Shown in pieces: positions 33,236-41,534 of a stretch of 64,000 bases of DNA. Positions within the stretch are counted from its first letter, which is position 1; each line of letters opens with the position of its first letter. Source of the DNA: Acidimicrobiales bacterium (GTDB lineage: Bacteria; Actinomycetota; Acidimicrobiia; Acidimicrobiales; MedAcidi-G1); contig JAKURV010000008.1 in assembly GCA_022452035.1 (NCBI GenBank), forward strand, positions 1 through 64,000, in the 5' to 3' direction. A program made the position numbers and the translations under genes. The notes below the pieces were generated by a model. That model searched no databases, had not been told where the DNA came from, and saw only the letters and a program-made list of their open reading frames with translations.

Positions 33236-34264
33236 TCAGGCGGAAAGGCCCAGTCGGGTGGCAATCCGACGGCGGTGCCAGCGTGCGTCGCCCCACGAGG
33301 CGGCCAGCACCCAGCCTCGCTTCAGCCACAGTTGGAGGTCGTACTCGATGGTGTAGCCGATGGCGCCGTGGCACTGGAGGGCTGACCGGCAGGCCCGGTC
33401 TACGGCGTCGGAGGCGGCAGCCTTGGCCATCGACGCGTCGACGGCCACCGACCCGCTCTCCTCCGGGCTCTCCCCCGCGGCCAGCGACCAGGCGGCCAGG
33501 TGGACGAGGGGCCGGGCGAACTCCAGGGCGATGGCCACTTCGGCGCAGTGGTGTTTGACGGCCTGGTTGGCCCCCACTGGCCTGCCGAACTGCTCCCGGT
33601 CGGCCACGTAGGCCACGGTCAGGTCTAGGAGTCGCTGGGCCACGCCGACGGCTTGGGCGGCGGCCGCCCAGGCGCCGCGGTCCACGCAACGGTCGACGAC
33701 TGCCGAATCGTCGGACAGCAGCGTGTCGGGTGCCGGCGTCCAGTCCACGCTGGCCAGGCGGCGGGAACGGTCCACGCTCTCCTGTTCGACGCAGGCCAGC
33801 CGGTCGGCGGGTACGGCGTGGAGTGCACCGTCGGCGGCCAACAGGATCAGGTCGGCCTGTGCGGCAGCCGGGACAAGATCGTCGACAGGCGAGGCAACGG
33901 TCACGACCGCGTTGCCGGTGGCCGCCCGTCCAAGCCACTCCCCGACCAGCTTGTCTGAACCGTGGTCGCGGAGGAGGGGAACGGCAACCGCTGCGTGCTC
34001 GGCCACCGGCTCTGGACAGGCGGCACGGCCCAGTTCTTCCAGCAGGAGGACCAGGTCGACCTCATCCATGCCCAGCCCGTCGCACGACCCGGGAGCTGTG
34101 AGGCCCAGTACGCCGGTCGCCGCCAACGTGTCCCACAGGCCGTCGACCCAACCGGCAGGGTCGTCCCAGGAGGCCCGCACGGCTTCTGGCGGGCAGGTGC
34201 CGTCCAGGATGTCGCGGAGGGTCTCAGCGAACAGGCGCTGGTCGTCGGAGAAGGTGGCGTCCAT
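33236..34264 (-). CDS. Acyl-CoA dehydrogenase (FadE-like, shorter subunit)
   Basis: A 342-aa acyl-CoA dehydrogenase fold: the N-terminal helical domain begins MDATFSDDQRLFAETL, and the C-terminal helices include REQFGRPVGANQAVKHHCAE and the FAD contact LQCHGAIGYTIEYDLQLWLKR. The middle beta domain is reduced. Such short subunits pair with a longer neighbour to make the heterotetrameric steroid-type dehydrogenases. The ATG at 34264 is chosen over a long unrelated upstream extension. It lies 11 bp after the longer fadE gene. Confidence 0.9.
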   Translation of the reverse strand: MDATFSDDQRLFAETLRDILDGTCPPEAVRASWDDPAGWVDGLWDTLAATGVLGLTAPGSCDGLGMDEVDLVLLLEELGRAACPEPVAEHAAVAVPLLRDHGSDKLVGEWLGRAATGNAVVTVASPVDDLVPAAAQADLILLAADGALHAVPADRLACVEQESVDRSRRLASVDWTPAPDTLLSDDSAVVDRCVDRGAWAAAAQAVGVAQRLLDLTVAYVADREQFGRPVGANQAVKHHCAEVAIALEFARPLVHLAAWSLAAGESPEESGSVAVDASMAKAAASDAVDRACRSALQCHGAIGYTIEYDLQLWLKRGWVLAASWGDARWHRRRIATRLGLSA

Positions 34265-34275
34265 GGTCGGGTCGG

Positions 34276-35442
34276 TCACTTCCGGGGCAGGCCGAGGACT
34301 CGCTCGGCGATGATGTTGCGCTGGATCTCGTTGGTGCCGGCGTAGATCGGGCCGGACAGGGCGAACAGGTAGCCCGACATCCACGAACCACCGTCCACGG
34401 CGGCTGGGGCGCCGGCCACTAGTTCGGCCCGGTCGCCGAGCAGTCGCAGTGCCGTGGCGTGGAGTTCCACGTCCAGTTCCGACCAGAACACCTTCATCAT
34501 TGAGGAGGCTGATCCCAGGTCGCCGCCGCTGGCCAGCCGGGCCGCCGTGGCGTAGGTATGCCATCGGTAGGCTCGGGCCCCGACCCAGGCCCGGACCACC
34601 TCGTCAACCAGGTCGGAGTCGGTCGAGCCATCCCCTACTAGTTCCCGGTAGAGGTCGGCTAGACGGTCGGCAGCAGCCAGGAAGCGTCCGGGGGCCCGCA
34701 GGTTCAGGCCCCGTTCGCTAGACGTGGTGGCCATGGCCACGTTCCAGCCCTGGCCCTCGTCGCCCAGCAGGTTGGACTCGTGCACCCGGCACTGATCGAA
34801 GAACAGCTCGGCGAACGCCGGCTCGCCGTCCAGCCGGCCCACCGGGCGGCGGTCCAAGCCCTCGGAGTCCGCCGGAACCAGCAGGTATGACAGGCCGCGG
34901 TGGCGCTCGGCCGACTGGTCGGTCCGCACGATGCAGAACAGCCAGTCGGCCCAGGCCCCCCGAGAACACCAGGTCTTTTGGCCGTCCAGGACGAACCACT
35001 CGCCGTCGCGGATGCCCCTGGTAGCGATGGCCGCCAGGTCGCTGCCGGCGTTGGGCTCCGACCACCCCTGGGCCCAGATCTCTTCTCCGGAGGCCATGCG
35101 GGGCAGGAAGCGGTCCTTCTGGGCTTCGGTGCCGAAGGCAAACAGGGTTGGGCCGAGCAGCGAGATGCCGTTGTTGTTGACCCGGCCTGGGGCTCCCGAC
35201 CGGTAGTACTCCTCCTCGAAGATCAGCCACTCCACCAGGCCGACGTCGCGGCCGCCGTAGGCCTCGGGCCAGGACACCACCGACCACCGGGCCTCGTGCA
35301 GTTCCCGTTCCCACTGGCGGTGCCGTTCGAAGCCCTCCGGCGTGTCCATCGGGGGGAGCGGCTCGGCCGGGAGGTTGTCGGCTAGCCACCCACGGACCTC
35401 ATCGCGGAAGGCCTCCTGGGATGGGCTGAATCGGAGGTCCAC
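34276..35442 (-). CDS. Acyl-CoA dehydrogenase (FadE-like, longer subunit)
   Basis: A 388-aa acyl-CoA dehydrogenase. WAQGWSEPNAGSDLAAIATRG is the flavin/substrate signature, KTWCSRGAWADW follows, and the C-terminus ends IYAGTNEIQRNIIAERVLGLPRK, a textbook FadE ending. GTG start, three bases after the stop of ipdC. With the next gene it probably forms an alpha2beta2 dehydrogenase acting on a steroid-derived acyl-CoA, as in mycobacterial cholesterol catabolism. Which ring or side-chain step it serves cannot be told from sequence. Confidence 0.93.
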   Translation of the reverse strand: MDLRFSPSQEAFRDEVRGWLADNLPAEPLPPMDTPEGFERHRQWERELHEARWSVVSWPEAYGGRDVGLVEWLIFEEEYYRSGAPGRVNNNGISLLGPTLFAFGTEAQKDRFLPRMASGEEIWAQGWSEPNAGSDLAAIATRGIRDGEWFVLDGQKTWCSRGAWADWLFCIVRTDQSAERHRGLSYLLVPADSEGLDRRPVGRLDGEPAFAELFFDQCRVHESNLLGDEGQGWNVAMATTSSERGLNLRAPGRFLAAADRLADLYRELVGDGSTDSDLVDEVVRAWVGARAYRWHTYATAARLASGGDLGSASSMMKVFWSELDVELHATALRLLGDRAELVAGAPAAVDGGSWMSGYLFALSGPIYAGTNEIQRNIIAERVLGLPRK

Positions 35443-35445
35443 CGA

Positions 35446-36540
35446 CTAGCCGCCGTCAGGGTCGGGAGCGCACAGGCGGTCGAGGGCCTCGGTGGCCCCG
35501 GCCACCATGCGGTCGATCAGTTCGGCACAACTGGGAAGGTCGTCGATAGCGCCGACACCCTGCCCGGTGGGCAGGATTCCTACCTCGGGGTGGCCGTCAA
35601 CCATGGTGGCCCGGGTGAGCATCGGGGCGTTGGCGGCCATGGCCACCTGGCTCCAGGTCAGGTCGCCTCCCCGCTTCATCCGTAGGCCCTCGGCCAGTAG
35701 GTCACGGAGGGACGTCCCGGTCAGCCGGCGGAAGCGCAGGGCGTTGGCCGCTGCCCGAGGGAAGGCCAGCAGGCGGGCCCGCTCCAGCCTGGCCACCATG
35801 TCGGTGGCCACCACCCGCTGCGGGGCACCGTCGATGGCCCGTGTAACCACGGTGCCGGTTACCGGGGTAGCCAGGTAGAGGGCCTTGACGGCGTCTGGGA
35901 CGTCGCTGTCGCTGGTCAGCAGGAAGCGGGTCCCCATGGCGACTCCGGAGGCGCCCCAAGCTAGGGCGGCGGCCAGGCCGCGGCCGTCTGTGATGCCGCC
36001 GGCGGCGATGACCGGAACGTCCACGGCGTCCAACACCTGGGGGACGAGCACGGCGGTGGGCACCACACCGGTGTGACCTCCTCCCTCGGCGCCCTGAGCC
36101 AGCACGGCGTCCACGCCCCACTCGGCCACCTTCTCGGCGTGGCGTCGGGCGCCGACAGTGGGGACAACTATCACGCCGGCCGACCGCAGACGTTCCACGG
36201 TGTCCCGACCGGGGGCCTGGGCAAACGAGGCCACCCGCACCTCGGCGGCAACGAGGTGCTCGACCCGTCGGTCGATGTCGCCGGCGTCGGCCCGGAGGTT
36301 GACGCCGAACGGAGCGTCGGTGGCCTCCCGGACCTCGTCGATGGCGGCGACCATCTGGTCGAAGGTCATCGGGACGGCAGCGATGATCCCCAGGCCGCCG
36401 GCCCGGGCGGTGGCTGCGGTAAGCCGGGAGCCGGACACCCAACCCATGCCGGTCTGGATGATCGGGTACCGGACGCCCACCAGGTCGCAGAACGCGGTGT
36501 GGAGGCGCCGGTCGGCGGTGCCGGGGGTCGTGGTGGACAC
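35446..36540 (-). CDS. ipdC: IpdC-like FMN-dependent reductase (nitronate monooxygenase family)
   Basis: A 364-aa TIM-barrel flavoprotein: YPIIQTGMGWVSGSRLTAA at the N-terminus, GVNLRADAGD, the catalytic-histidine loop AQGAEGGGHTG, and the phosphate-binding AAGGITDGRGLAAALAWGA. In sequence and position (right after ipdB) it matches mycobacterial IpdC (Rv3553 from memory), which acts on HIP-derived CoA thioesters and does not oxidise nitronate. GTG at 36540 is seven bases after the ipdB stop. A much longer open frame upstream overlaps ipdB and is rejected. Confidence 0.9.
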   Translation of the reverse strand: MSTTTPGTADRRLHTAFCDLVGVRYPIIQTGMGWVSGSRLTAATARAGGLGIIAAVPMTFDQMVAAIDEVREATDAPFGVNLRADAGDIDRRVEHLVAAEVRVASFAQAPGRDTVERLRSAGVIVVPTVGARRHAEKVAEWGVDAVLAQGAEGGGHTGVVPTAVLVPQVLDAVDVPVIAAGGITDGRGLAAALAWGASGVAMGTRFLLTSDSDVPDAVKALYLATPVTGTVVTRAIDGAPQRVVATDMVARLERARLLAFPRAAANALRFRRLTGTSLRDLLAEGLRMKRGGDLTWSQVAMAANAPMLTRATMVDGHPEVGILPTGQGVGAIDDLPSCAELIDRMVAGATEALDRLCAPDPDGG

Positions 36541-36547
36541 CGTGGCC

Positions 36548-37309
36548 TCAGTTGCCGAACTCGGCCTTGCGTAGACCATGGGGATCGATGACTTCCCGGA
36601 TGAGGCGGAGCTCCTCGTCGGTAGGTAGGCGGGTCTGACCGACCTCGTCACCGACGACCAGCTCGAACCCGGTGGCCTCCACCACATGGTCCACGGTGAC
36701 GTCGGGGTGCACGGATACGAGCTGCATCCGCTTCTCATCGTTGGCAAAATCGAAAACACCCAGGTTGGACACCACCCGCCGGATCTCGTGCCTGTCCCGC
36801 ACGGCGGCCGACAGGCCGGCCACCCGGTCGTAACCCGGCCCGGACACCACGTCGACCTCGGGAACGAAGGTCCGGGTGGAGTGGTTGGGCACCCAGTAGG
36901 TGGTGGCGTGATTGACCAGGTTCCCTGGGGCACCGCGTAGGCCCAGCAACTGGGCCTTGGGCTTTCGCCAGTCTCCGATTGCAGCCAGGTTCTGGTTACC
37001 GCGGGCGTCGATCTGGCTGGCCCCCATGACAATGTGGCGGCGGCCCGACCACACCACGTCGAAGATGTCTCGGTAGGGCATCCAAGCCTCGACCAGCCGC
37101 TCGGCGTCTGGGTCTCCTACCGGCAGGGTGTTGGCGGCCAGTACGGAGATCGTGTCGGTCATGACCATGTCGGGCTCGAAGGTGGCCCGGGCCAGGCGTC
37201 CGCCAATGATCGGCGTGGTACCGATGGGGTTGCAGAGAATCTCGCCGTCGCCCCGGAAGGCCTCAGCGATGGCCACCGCACAGATCTCGTCGATGGCGAC
37301 CGGGCTCAC
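36548..37309 (-). CDS. ipdB: IpdB-like CoA-transferase-fold ring hydrolase, beta subunit
   Basis: A 253-aa class I CoA-transferase beta-subunit fold: PIGTTPIIGGRLARATFEPDM, EAWMPYRDIFDVVWSGRRHIVMGASQID, GAPGNLVNHATTYWVPNH. In the steroid-specific Ipd branch this heterodimer hydrolyses the last carbocyclic ring (ring C) of COCHEA-CoA instead of transferring CoA. GTG at 37309 overlaps the ipdA stop (GTGA), matching the obligate IpdA-IpdB complex. The frame is open far upstream on top of ipdA, which is a shadow. Confidence 0.92.
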   Translation of the reverse strand: MSPVAIDEICAVAIAEAFRGDGEILCNPIGTTPIIGGRLARATFEPDMVMTDTISVLAANTLPVGDPDAERLVEAWMPYRDIFDVVWSGRRHIVMGASQIDARGNQNLAAIGDWRKPKAQLLGLRGAPGNLVNHATTYWVPNHSTRTFVPEVDVVSGPGYDRVAGLSAAVRDRHEIRRVVSNLGVFDFANDEKRMQLVSVHPDVTVDHVVEATGFELVVGDEVGQTRLPTDEELRLIREVIDPHGLRKAEFGN

Positions 37310-38190
37310 GACTCGCTCCCCTCGTCGGACCGGGCGTCCACCCGGGCCAGGTACTCGTCGTGGCTGGGGGCCTCCACGTAGTACTCCCGGAAGGCCTCCC
37401 AGGCCTCGGGGTCGCGTGCGGTAGCCGCGTACTCCCGTTGGAAGGCCTCGTCTCTCCCGTAGTCGGGTGGGCACTCGGTGAAGTGGGCGCCCCGGGGGGC
37501 CTCCACCACGCCGTCCACGAAGATTCGGGGGATCTTCAGGGTGTGGACTGTGCCCTCGTCGAGGAGGTTCTCGGTGGGCACCACCTTCTCGCACGACAGG
37601 TAGGTCCGGCTGGCCGCCTTGGCGAACAGGTCGTCGAAGTAAAGGTCGGGTCCAAGAAACTGGCCGTTGCCGGCGGCGTCGGCCCGGTTCATGTGCACCA
37701 GGGCGGCGTCCAGGCGAAAGGCCGGGATGGCCACAAGTTCCTCGTGGTCGCCACCCTCGTCCGGGTACGGGGAGGCCACGGTCCGCAGTTCCGGGTTCAT
37801 GGTCAGCATGTCGCTGCCCAGACCGGCCCGGGTCGGGTAGAAGGGCACGCGGTGGGCGGCAGCCAGGAGCCCCAGGTAGAAGGCTCCTTCGTCCAGTTCG
37901 GTGAACTCGATGGTCGCCTGCTGGCGGGCGTTGCGGAAGTGGGGTTCGAGGGGGATCGAGTCCAGGGAGACGAAGCCATAGACGGCCCGGCGAACCTTGC
38001 CCAGTGCGCATAGGACCCCGACGTCGGGCCCGCCGTAGGTGACGATGGTCAGGTCCTCCAGGTTGGAGCGGGCGATGGCCCGGACCAGCGACATGGGCTT
38101 CCGACGGGATCCCCAGCCACCGATCCCGATGGTCATCCCACTCTCCAGCTGGGCGACGACGTCGTCCTCGGTCATCAACTTGTCCGGCAC
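37306..38190 (-). CDS. ipdA: IpdA-like CoA-transferase-fold ring hydrolase, alpha subunit
   Basis: A 294-aa class I CoA-transferase alpha-subunit fold. The N-terminus MPDKLMTEDDVVAQLESGM leads into GIGGWGSRRKPMSLVRAI and VTYGGPDVGVLCALGKVRRAVYGFVSLDS, closely like mycobacterial IpdA (Rv3551 from memory). RADAAGNGQFLGPDLYFDD is the second conserved block. It begins the long minus-strand operon ipdA-ipdB-ipdC-fadE-fadE-thioesterase-phosphatase-azlC-azlD. GTG start. A TGACGG-type palindrome lies 39 bp upstream. Confidence 0.93.
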   Translation of the reverse strand: MPDKLMTEDDVVAQLESGMTIGIGGWGSRRKPMSLVRAIARSNLEDLTIVTYGGPDVGVLCALGKVRRAVYGFVSLDSIPLEPHFRNARQQATIEFTELDEGAFYLGLLAAAHRVPFYPTRAGLGSDMLTMNPELRTVASPYPDEGGDHEELVAIPAFRLDAALVHMNRADAAGNGQFLGPDLYFDDLFAKAASRTYLSCEKVVPTENLLDEGTVHTLKIPRIFVDGVVEAPRGAHFTECPPDYGRDEAFQREYAATARDPEAWEAFREYYVEAPSHDEYLARVDARSDEGSES

Positions 38191-38228
38191 GGGCCCGACG
38201 GTAGGGCAGGCTGGACCCGACGGCTAGT

Positions 38229-38245
38229 CCTGACGGTGTGTCAGA
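38229..38245. promoter_or_regulatory. Operator-like palindrome, type 2, ipdA promoter
   Basis: CCTGACGGTGTGTCAGA is an imperfect inverted repeat (CTGAC / GTCAG arms). It matches the perfect palindrome at 46131-46151 at 13 of 17 positions. It lies in the 124-bp region between divergent ipdA and the SDR gene at 38315. A TetR-type repressor controlling both ipd arms would fit. Confidence 0.5.
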
Positions 38246-38314
38246 AATGGGCATCGGTCACGGCTCCGATGGCCCGGGACCCGGCGACGGCCCCTGCGCA
38301 GCGTCGGCGGTAGC

Positions 38315-39130
38315 GTGCGGTCCGTGAGTAGGACGTCGGATCCACTGGACTTCACCGGCCGAACGGTCGTAGTGACCGGGGGGACTCGGGGATTAGGCCG
38401 GGTCATCGTCCGGACCTTTCTGGACGCCGGAGCCGACGTCGTCACCTGTGCACGGTCGGCTCCCGACGAACCGGTGGAATCGACCGATGGGTCGCGAACG
38501 GCGGCCTTCGTCGAGGCCGACGTCCGGGACCCCGACCTGGTGGCAGGCGTGGTAGCTACCGCGGTGGAACAGACCGGACGGGTCGACGTTCTGGTCAACA
38601 ACGCTGGAGGGGCGCCACCGGCCGACTCGGCCACCGTCTCGCCGCGTTTCAATGAGAAGATCCTGGCCCTCAACCTGACCGCCCCGATGACGGCCTCCCA
38701 AGCTGTCTACCCCGTGATGTCCGTCCAGGATGGGGGCGGGGTGATTCTCAATATCTCCTCGGTGAGCGGCGGTCGGCCTAATCCCCTGGGTGTTGCCTAC
38801 GGCGCCGCCAAGGCGGGCCTCGAGAACATGACCCGGACCCTGGCCCACGAGTGGGGCCCGGCCATCCGGGTGGTAGCGGTAACCGTGGGGATGATCGTGA
38901 CCGAAGAGGCGGGAGCCTTCTACGGCGGCGAGGAGCGCCGCCGCGCCATCGCAGCCAACCTGGCCGCCAGGAGGCTCGGCAACCCGTCGGACGTAGCCGA
39001 CATGTGCCTGGTCCTGGCCTCCCCCTTGGCCCGGTGGGTCACCGGAACCAGCGTGGAGGTCCACGGTGGCGGCGAGGGCCCCGCCTATCTGGACGCCGGA
39101 AGCGCTGACCCGGGTCTCGCCGGCGACTAG
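38315..39130 (+). CDS. Short-chain dehydrogenase/reductase (SDR)
   Basis: A 271-aa classical SDR: TGGTRGLG cofactor motif, NNAGG, LNISSVSGG with the catalytic serine and YGAAK with tyrosine and lysine. The C-terminus is VTGTSVEVHGGGEGP. It is transcribed divergently from ipdA across a shared promoter region holding a type 2 operator-like site, so it probably belongs to the same catabolic regulon. The start could be GTG at 38315 or 38324. The substrate is not identifiable. Confidence 0.88.
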   Translation: MRSVSRTSDPLDFTGRTVVVTGGTRGLGRVIVRTFLDAGADVVTCARSAPDEPVESTDGSRTAAFVEADVRDPDLVAGVVATAVEQTGRVDVLVNNAGGAPPADSATVSPRFNEKILALNLTAPMTASQAVYPVMSVQDGGGVILNISSVSGGRPNPLGVAYGAAKAGLENMTRTLAHEWGPAIRVVAVTVGMIVTEEAGAFYGGEERRRAIAANLAARRLGNPSDVADMCLVLASPLARWVTGTSVEVHGGGEGPAYLDAGSADPGLAGD

Positions 39131-39145
39131 GACGGTCCCGGCCCC

Positions 39146-39661
39146 GTGCCCACCATCCGGAGTTGGCGGTCGCCGAAGGTTGAGGTCCGCGACGGCTCGG
39201 TAGCCGGCCTCGGGGTCTTTGCCCGCGAGCCCGTCGCCGCCGGGGAGATCGTGGCTGTCAAGGCCGGGCACATCGTCCACCGCGACGAGGTGGTCCGGCT
39301 TACCGCCGAGATCGGCGACCAGAGCCTCCAGATTCACGACGACCTGTACCTCTCGCCCCGGACAGCCGACGAGGTCGACGAGACGTCGATCCGGATCAAC
39401 CATTCGTGTAACGCCAACGTGGGGTTCCGGGGCCAGGTCCTCTACGTGGCCATTCGCGACATCGAGGTCAACGAGGAACTGTGTCACGACTACGCCATGG
39501 ACCGTACCGACGACTACCGCCTGGAGTGTGCGTGCGGCACGTTGTCCTGTCGGGGCACGGTGACCGGAGAGGACTGGAGGCTGCCTGAAGTGCAGGCCCG
39601 GTATGAGGGGTTCTTCGTGGAGTACGTCGCCGACAAGATCCGGCGGGCGGCCGCCGACTAG
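39146..39661 (+). CDS. SET-domain protein (putative lysine methyltransferase)
   Basis: A 171-aa stand-alone SET domain. GLGVFAREPVAAGEIV is the SAM-binding start, RINHSCNANVGF is the pseudoknot NHSC motif, and EELCHDYAMD provides the catalytic tyrosine region. A post-SET-like cysteine cluster (CACGTLSC) follows and may bind zinc with the NHSC cysteine. The domain is complete. It would methylate lysine on a protein target that is unknown in bacteria. It follows the SDR gene by 15 bp. GTG start. Confidence 0.87.
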   Translation: MPTIRSWRSPKVEVRDGSVAGLGVFAREPVAAGEIVAVKAGHIVHRDEVVRLTAEIGDQSLQIHDDLYLSPRTADEVDETSIRINHSCNANVGFRGQVLYVAIRDIEVNEELCHDYAMDRTDDYRLECACGTLSCRGTVTGEDWRLPEVQARYEGFFVEYVADKIRRAAAD

Positions 39662-39679
39662 GCCCCCGGCCCCGGTCGT

Positions 39680-39943
39680 TCAGCGGCCGGTGTCCTCTCC
39701 CATCTCGGCCAGGGCGTCGCGCAGCGCCTCCCGGAGCCGCCGGGCAATGCCGGGCGAGAGGTGACCCACCAGGCCCTGTCCTGCCCGGCCCACCTCCTCC
39801 ACGGTCAGCAAAACCCGGGGCCGGGCGTCGGCGTAGTCGTCGCTGATCCCCACCGCCCACGAGATGGGCGTGAGTTCGTCCTCCTCGTAGTCCGGTGGGT
39901 AGTCGGCGGCCTCGAAGGGGTAGTCATCGATGGAGCGACGCAT
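39680..39943 (-). CDS. Conserved-looking small acidic protein, unknown function
   Basis: An 87-aa protein, MRRSIDDYPFEAADYPPDYEEDE at the start and an arginine/alanine-rich helix at the end (IARRLREALRDALAEMGED). It has no recognised domain and no signal peptide. It converges with the SET gene, 18 bp apart. The ordinary codon usage and clean ATG support a real gene, but only moderately. Confidence 0.5.
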   Translation of the reverse strand: MRRSIDDYPFEAADYPPDYEEDELTPISWAVGISDDYADARPRVLLTVEEVGRAGQGLVGHLSPGIARRLREALRDALAEMGEDTGR

Positions 39944-39987
39944 GCGGGAAGTCTGACCCGTGGCCGGCCACCGGCCCCGGATCCACG

Positions 39988-40062
39988 AATCCCGACTATT
40001 CCGATCATATTTTGGTTGAATAGGCCAACTGCCGCCGGTAGGTTTAACCCTAATCCCGACTA
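39988..40062. repeat. Direct repeat in the siroheme-gene promoter region
   Basis: AATCCCGACTA occurs at 39988-39998 and again at 40052-40062, in the 151-bp gap before the siroheme gene. Between them lies an A/T-rich patch (ATCATATTTTGG) flanked by CTATTC and GAATAG, inverted arms 16 bp apart. This gap is the natural promoter of the sulfite-reduction operon. Regulatory function is a guess. Confidence 0.3.
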
Positions 40063-40094
40063 GACCTATCAGGTTTCACCGAACCCCTCCCCGT

Positions 40095-40745
40095 ATGAAC
40101 GCCACCCCGTACCCCGTGAACCTCGATCTCCGGGGCCGCCGCGCCCTGGTGGTGGGCGGGGGCTCCGTGGCGGCCCGCAAGGTCGCTGGCCTTCTGGCCT
40201 CCGGCGCCCAGGTCACCGTGGTCGCCCCCGAAGCGGTCGACGAGATCGCCGACGACCACCGGGTCCGGTGGCACCAGCGCCCCTACCGTCGCGGCGAGGT
40301 CACCTCGTACCGCCTAGCCGTGACGGCCACTGGACACGAGGCCGTGGACCAGCAGGTCTACTGGGACGCCGAGGCGGCCGACGTGTGGCTGAACAGCGCC
40401 GACGACCCCGCCCACTGCTCGTTCACCCTGCCCGCTGTGAGCAGGCGCGACGACCTGCAGGTGGCCGTGTCGACCAATGGCCGCAGCCCGGCCGTAGCCG
40501 CCTGGCTCCGCCGCACCATCGACAGCGCCATCGGACCAGAGCACGGGACCGTGCTGGCTCTAGCGACCGAGGTCCGGGCCGAACTCCGGGAGTCCACCGG
40601 CACCAGCGAGTCGCCCGCCTGGGTCGACGCCCTGGACGACGACCTGCTGGACCTCGTGCGGGCTGGCGACCGGGACGGTGCTCGGGCACGCCTACGCACC
40701 GCCTTGGGTCTCGACGGCCCACTGGTCGACGGAGCGTCGCGATGA
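40095..40745 (+). CDS. Precorrin-2 dehydrogenase / sirohydrochlorin ferrochelatase (CysG N-domain type)
   Basis: A 216-aa protein homologous to the N-terminal half of CysG (also called SirC/Met8-like). YPVNLDLRGRRALVVGGGSVAARKV holds the NAD-binding glycine motif, and WLNSADDPAHCSFTLPAVSRRDDLQVAVSTNGRSPAVAAWLR-type sequence is typical (residues about 95-140). It oxidises precorrin-2 and may insert iron to make siroheme. Its TGA overlaps the ATG of the methyltransferase gene (ATGA). Confidence 0.9.
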   Translation: MNATPYPVNLDLRGRRALVVGGGSVAARKVAGLLASGAQVTVVAPEAVDEIADDHRVRWHQRPYRRGEVTSYRLAVTATGHEAVDQQVYWDAEAADVWLNSADDPAHCSFTLPAVSRRDDLQVAVSTNGRSPAVAAWLRRTIDSAIGPEHGTVLALATEVRAELRESTGTSESPAWVDALDDDLLDLVRAGDRDGARARLRTALGLDGPLVDGASR

Positions 40746-41509
40746 CCGTCCACTTGGTGGGCGCCGGCCCCGGCGATCCGGAACTGCTGACCGTACGGGC
40801 CATGCGCTTACTGGAATCCGCCGACGTGGTCGTCCATGACCGCCTGGTGGATCCCCGGATCCTGGACCTGGTTGCCCCGTGGGCCGAGGTCATCGACGTA
40901 GGCAAGCGTCCCGGCGGCCCGGCCGACGCCCAGGCCCGTATACACGAGATGCTGGTCGAGGCGTCACGCAGGGTCGACACCGTGGTTCGCCTCAAGGGCG
41001 GCGACCCGTTCGTGTTCGGACGGGGCGGCGAGGAGGCCGTAGCACTGCGACGGGCCGGCGTAGATGTGGCCGTCGTCCCTGGCATTACTTCGGCAGTCGC
41101 CGGTCCGGCCGCTGCCGGCATCCCGGTCACCATGCGGGGCCACGCCAGTGGCTTCACCGTGGTCACTGGCCATGAGGACCCCGCGGCGGCCCGCCATTTG
41201 GACTGGGACGCCCTGGCCCGGCTGGGCACCACGCTGGTCGTCCTGATGGGGGCTTCGCGTGCCGGGGCCATCGCCGAACGGCTACTGGCCGCCGGCATGG
41301 ACCCCGACACCCCGGTGGCCGCCATTCAGTCGGCCACCACCCAGGCCCAGCACACCCTTCGCACCACCCTGTCCGACCTGGACGGTCGACCGGTCGACGC
41401 GCCCGCTGTTCTGGTGGTCGGGTCGGTGGCTGCGCTCGACGTAACCGACGAGGCCCGACTGGACCGCCTGGTTGCCGACCTTGCTCTCGCCGAACCCCCT
41501 GCCCGCTGA
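40742..41509 (+). CDS. cobA: Uroporphyrinogen-III C-methyltransferase
   Basis: A 255-aa SUMT. VHLVGAGPGDPELLTVRAM is the SAM-binding start; DVVVHDRLV, LKGGDPFVFGRGGEEA, PGITSAVAGPAAAGIPVT and MRGHASGFTVVTGH are the family's successive signatures. It methylates uroporphyrinogen III twice to give precorrin-2, feeding the dehydrogenase encoded just upstream. Together with the reductase downstream this is a siroheme-plus-enzyme operon. A longer open frame upstream overlaps the previous gene and is a shadow. Confidence 0.95.
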   Translation: MTVHLVGAGPGDPELLTVRAMRLLESADVVVHDRLVDPRILDLVAPWAEVIDVGKRPGGPADAQARIHEMLVEASRRVDTVVRLKGGDPFVFGRGGEEAVALRRAGVDVAVVPGITSAVAGPAAAGIPVTMRGHASGFTVVTGHEDPAAARHLDWDALARLGTTLVVLMGASRAGAIAERLLAAGMDPDTPVAAIQSATTQAQHTLRTTLSDLDGRPVDAPAVLVVGSVAALDVTDEARLDRLVADLALAEPPAR

Positions 41510-41534
41510 CCTGACTGACCCTGGAGAGCCGACC

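Noticed and set aside
35446-37032. 528-aa extension of the ipdC frame over ipdB
   Set aside because: The extra N-terminal sequence is low-complexity and antisense-like in composition and overlaps the well-supported ipdB. A GTG at 36540 gives a normal protein.
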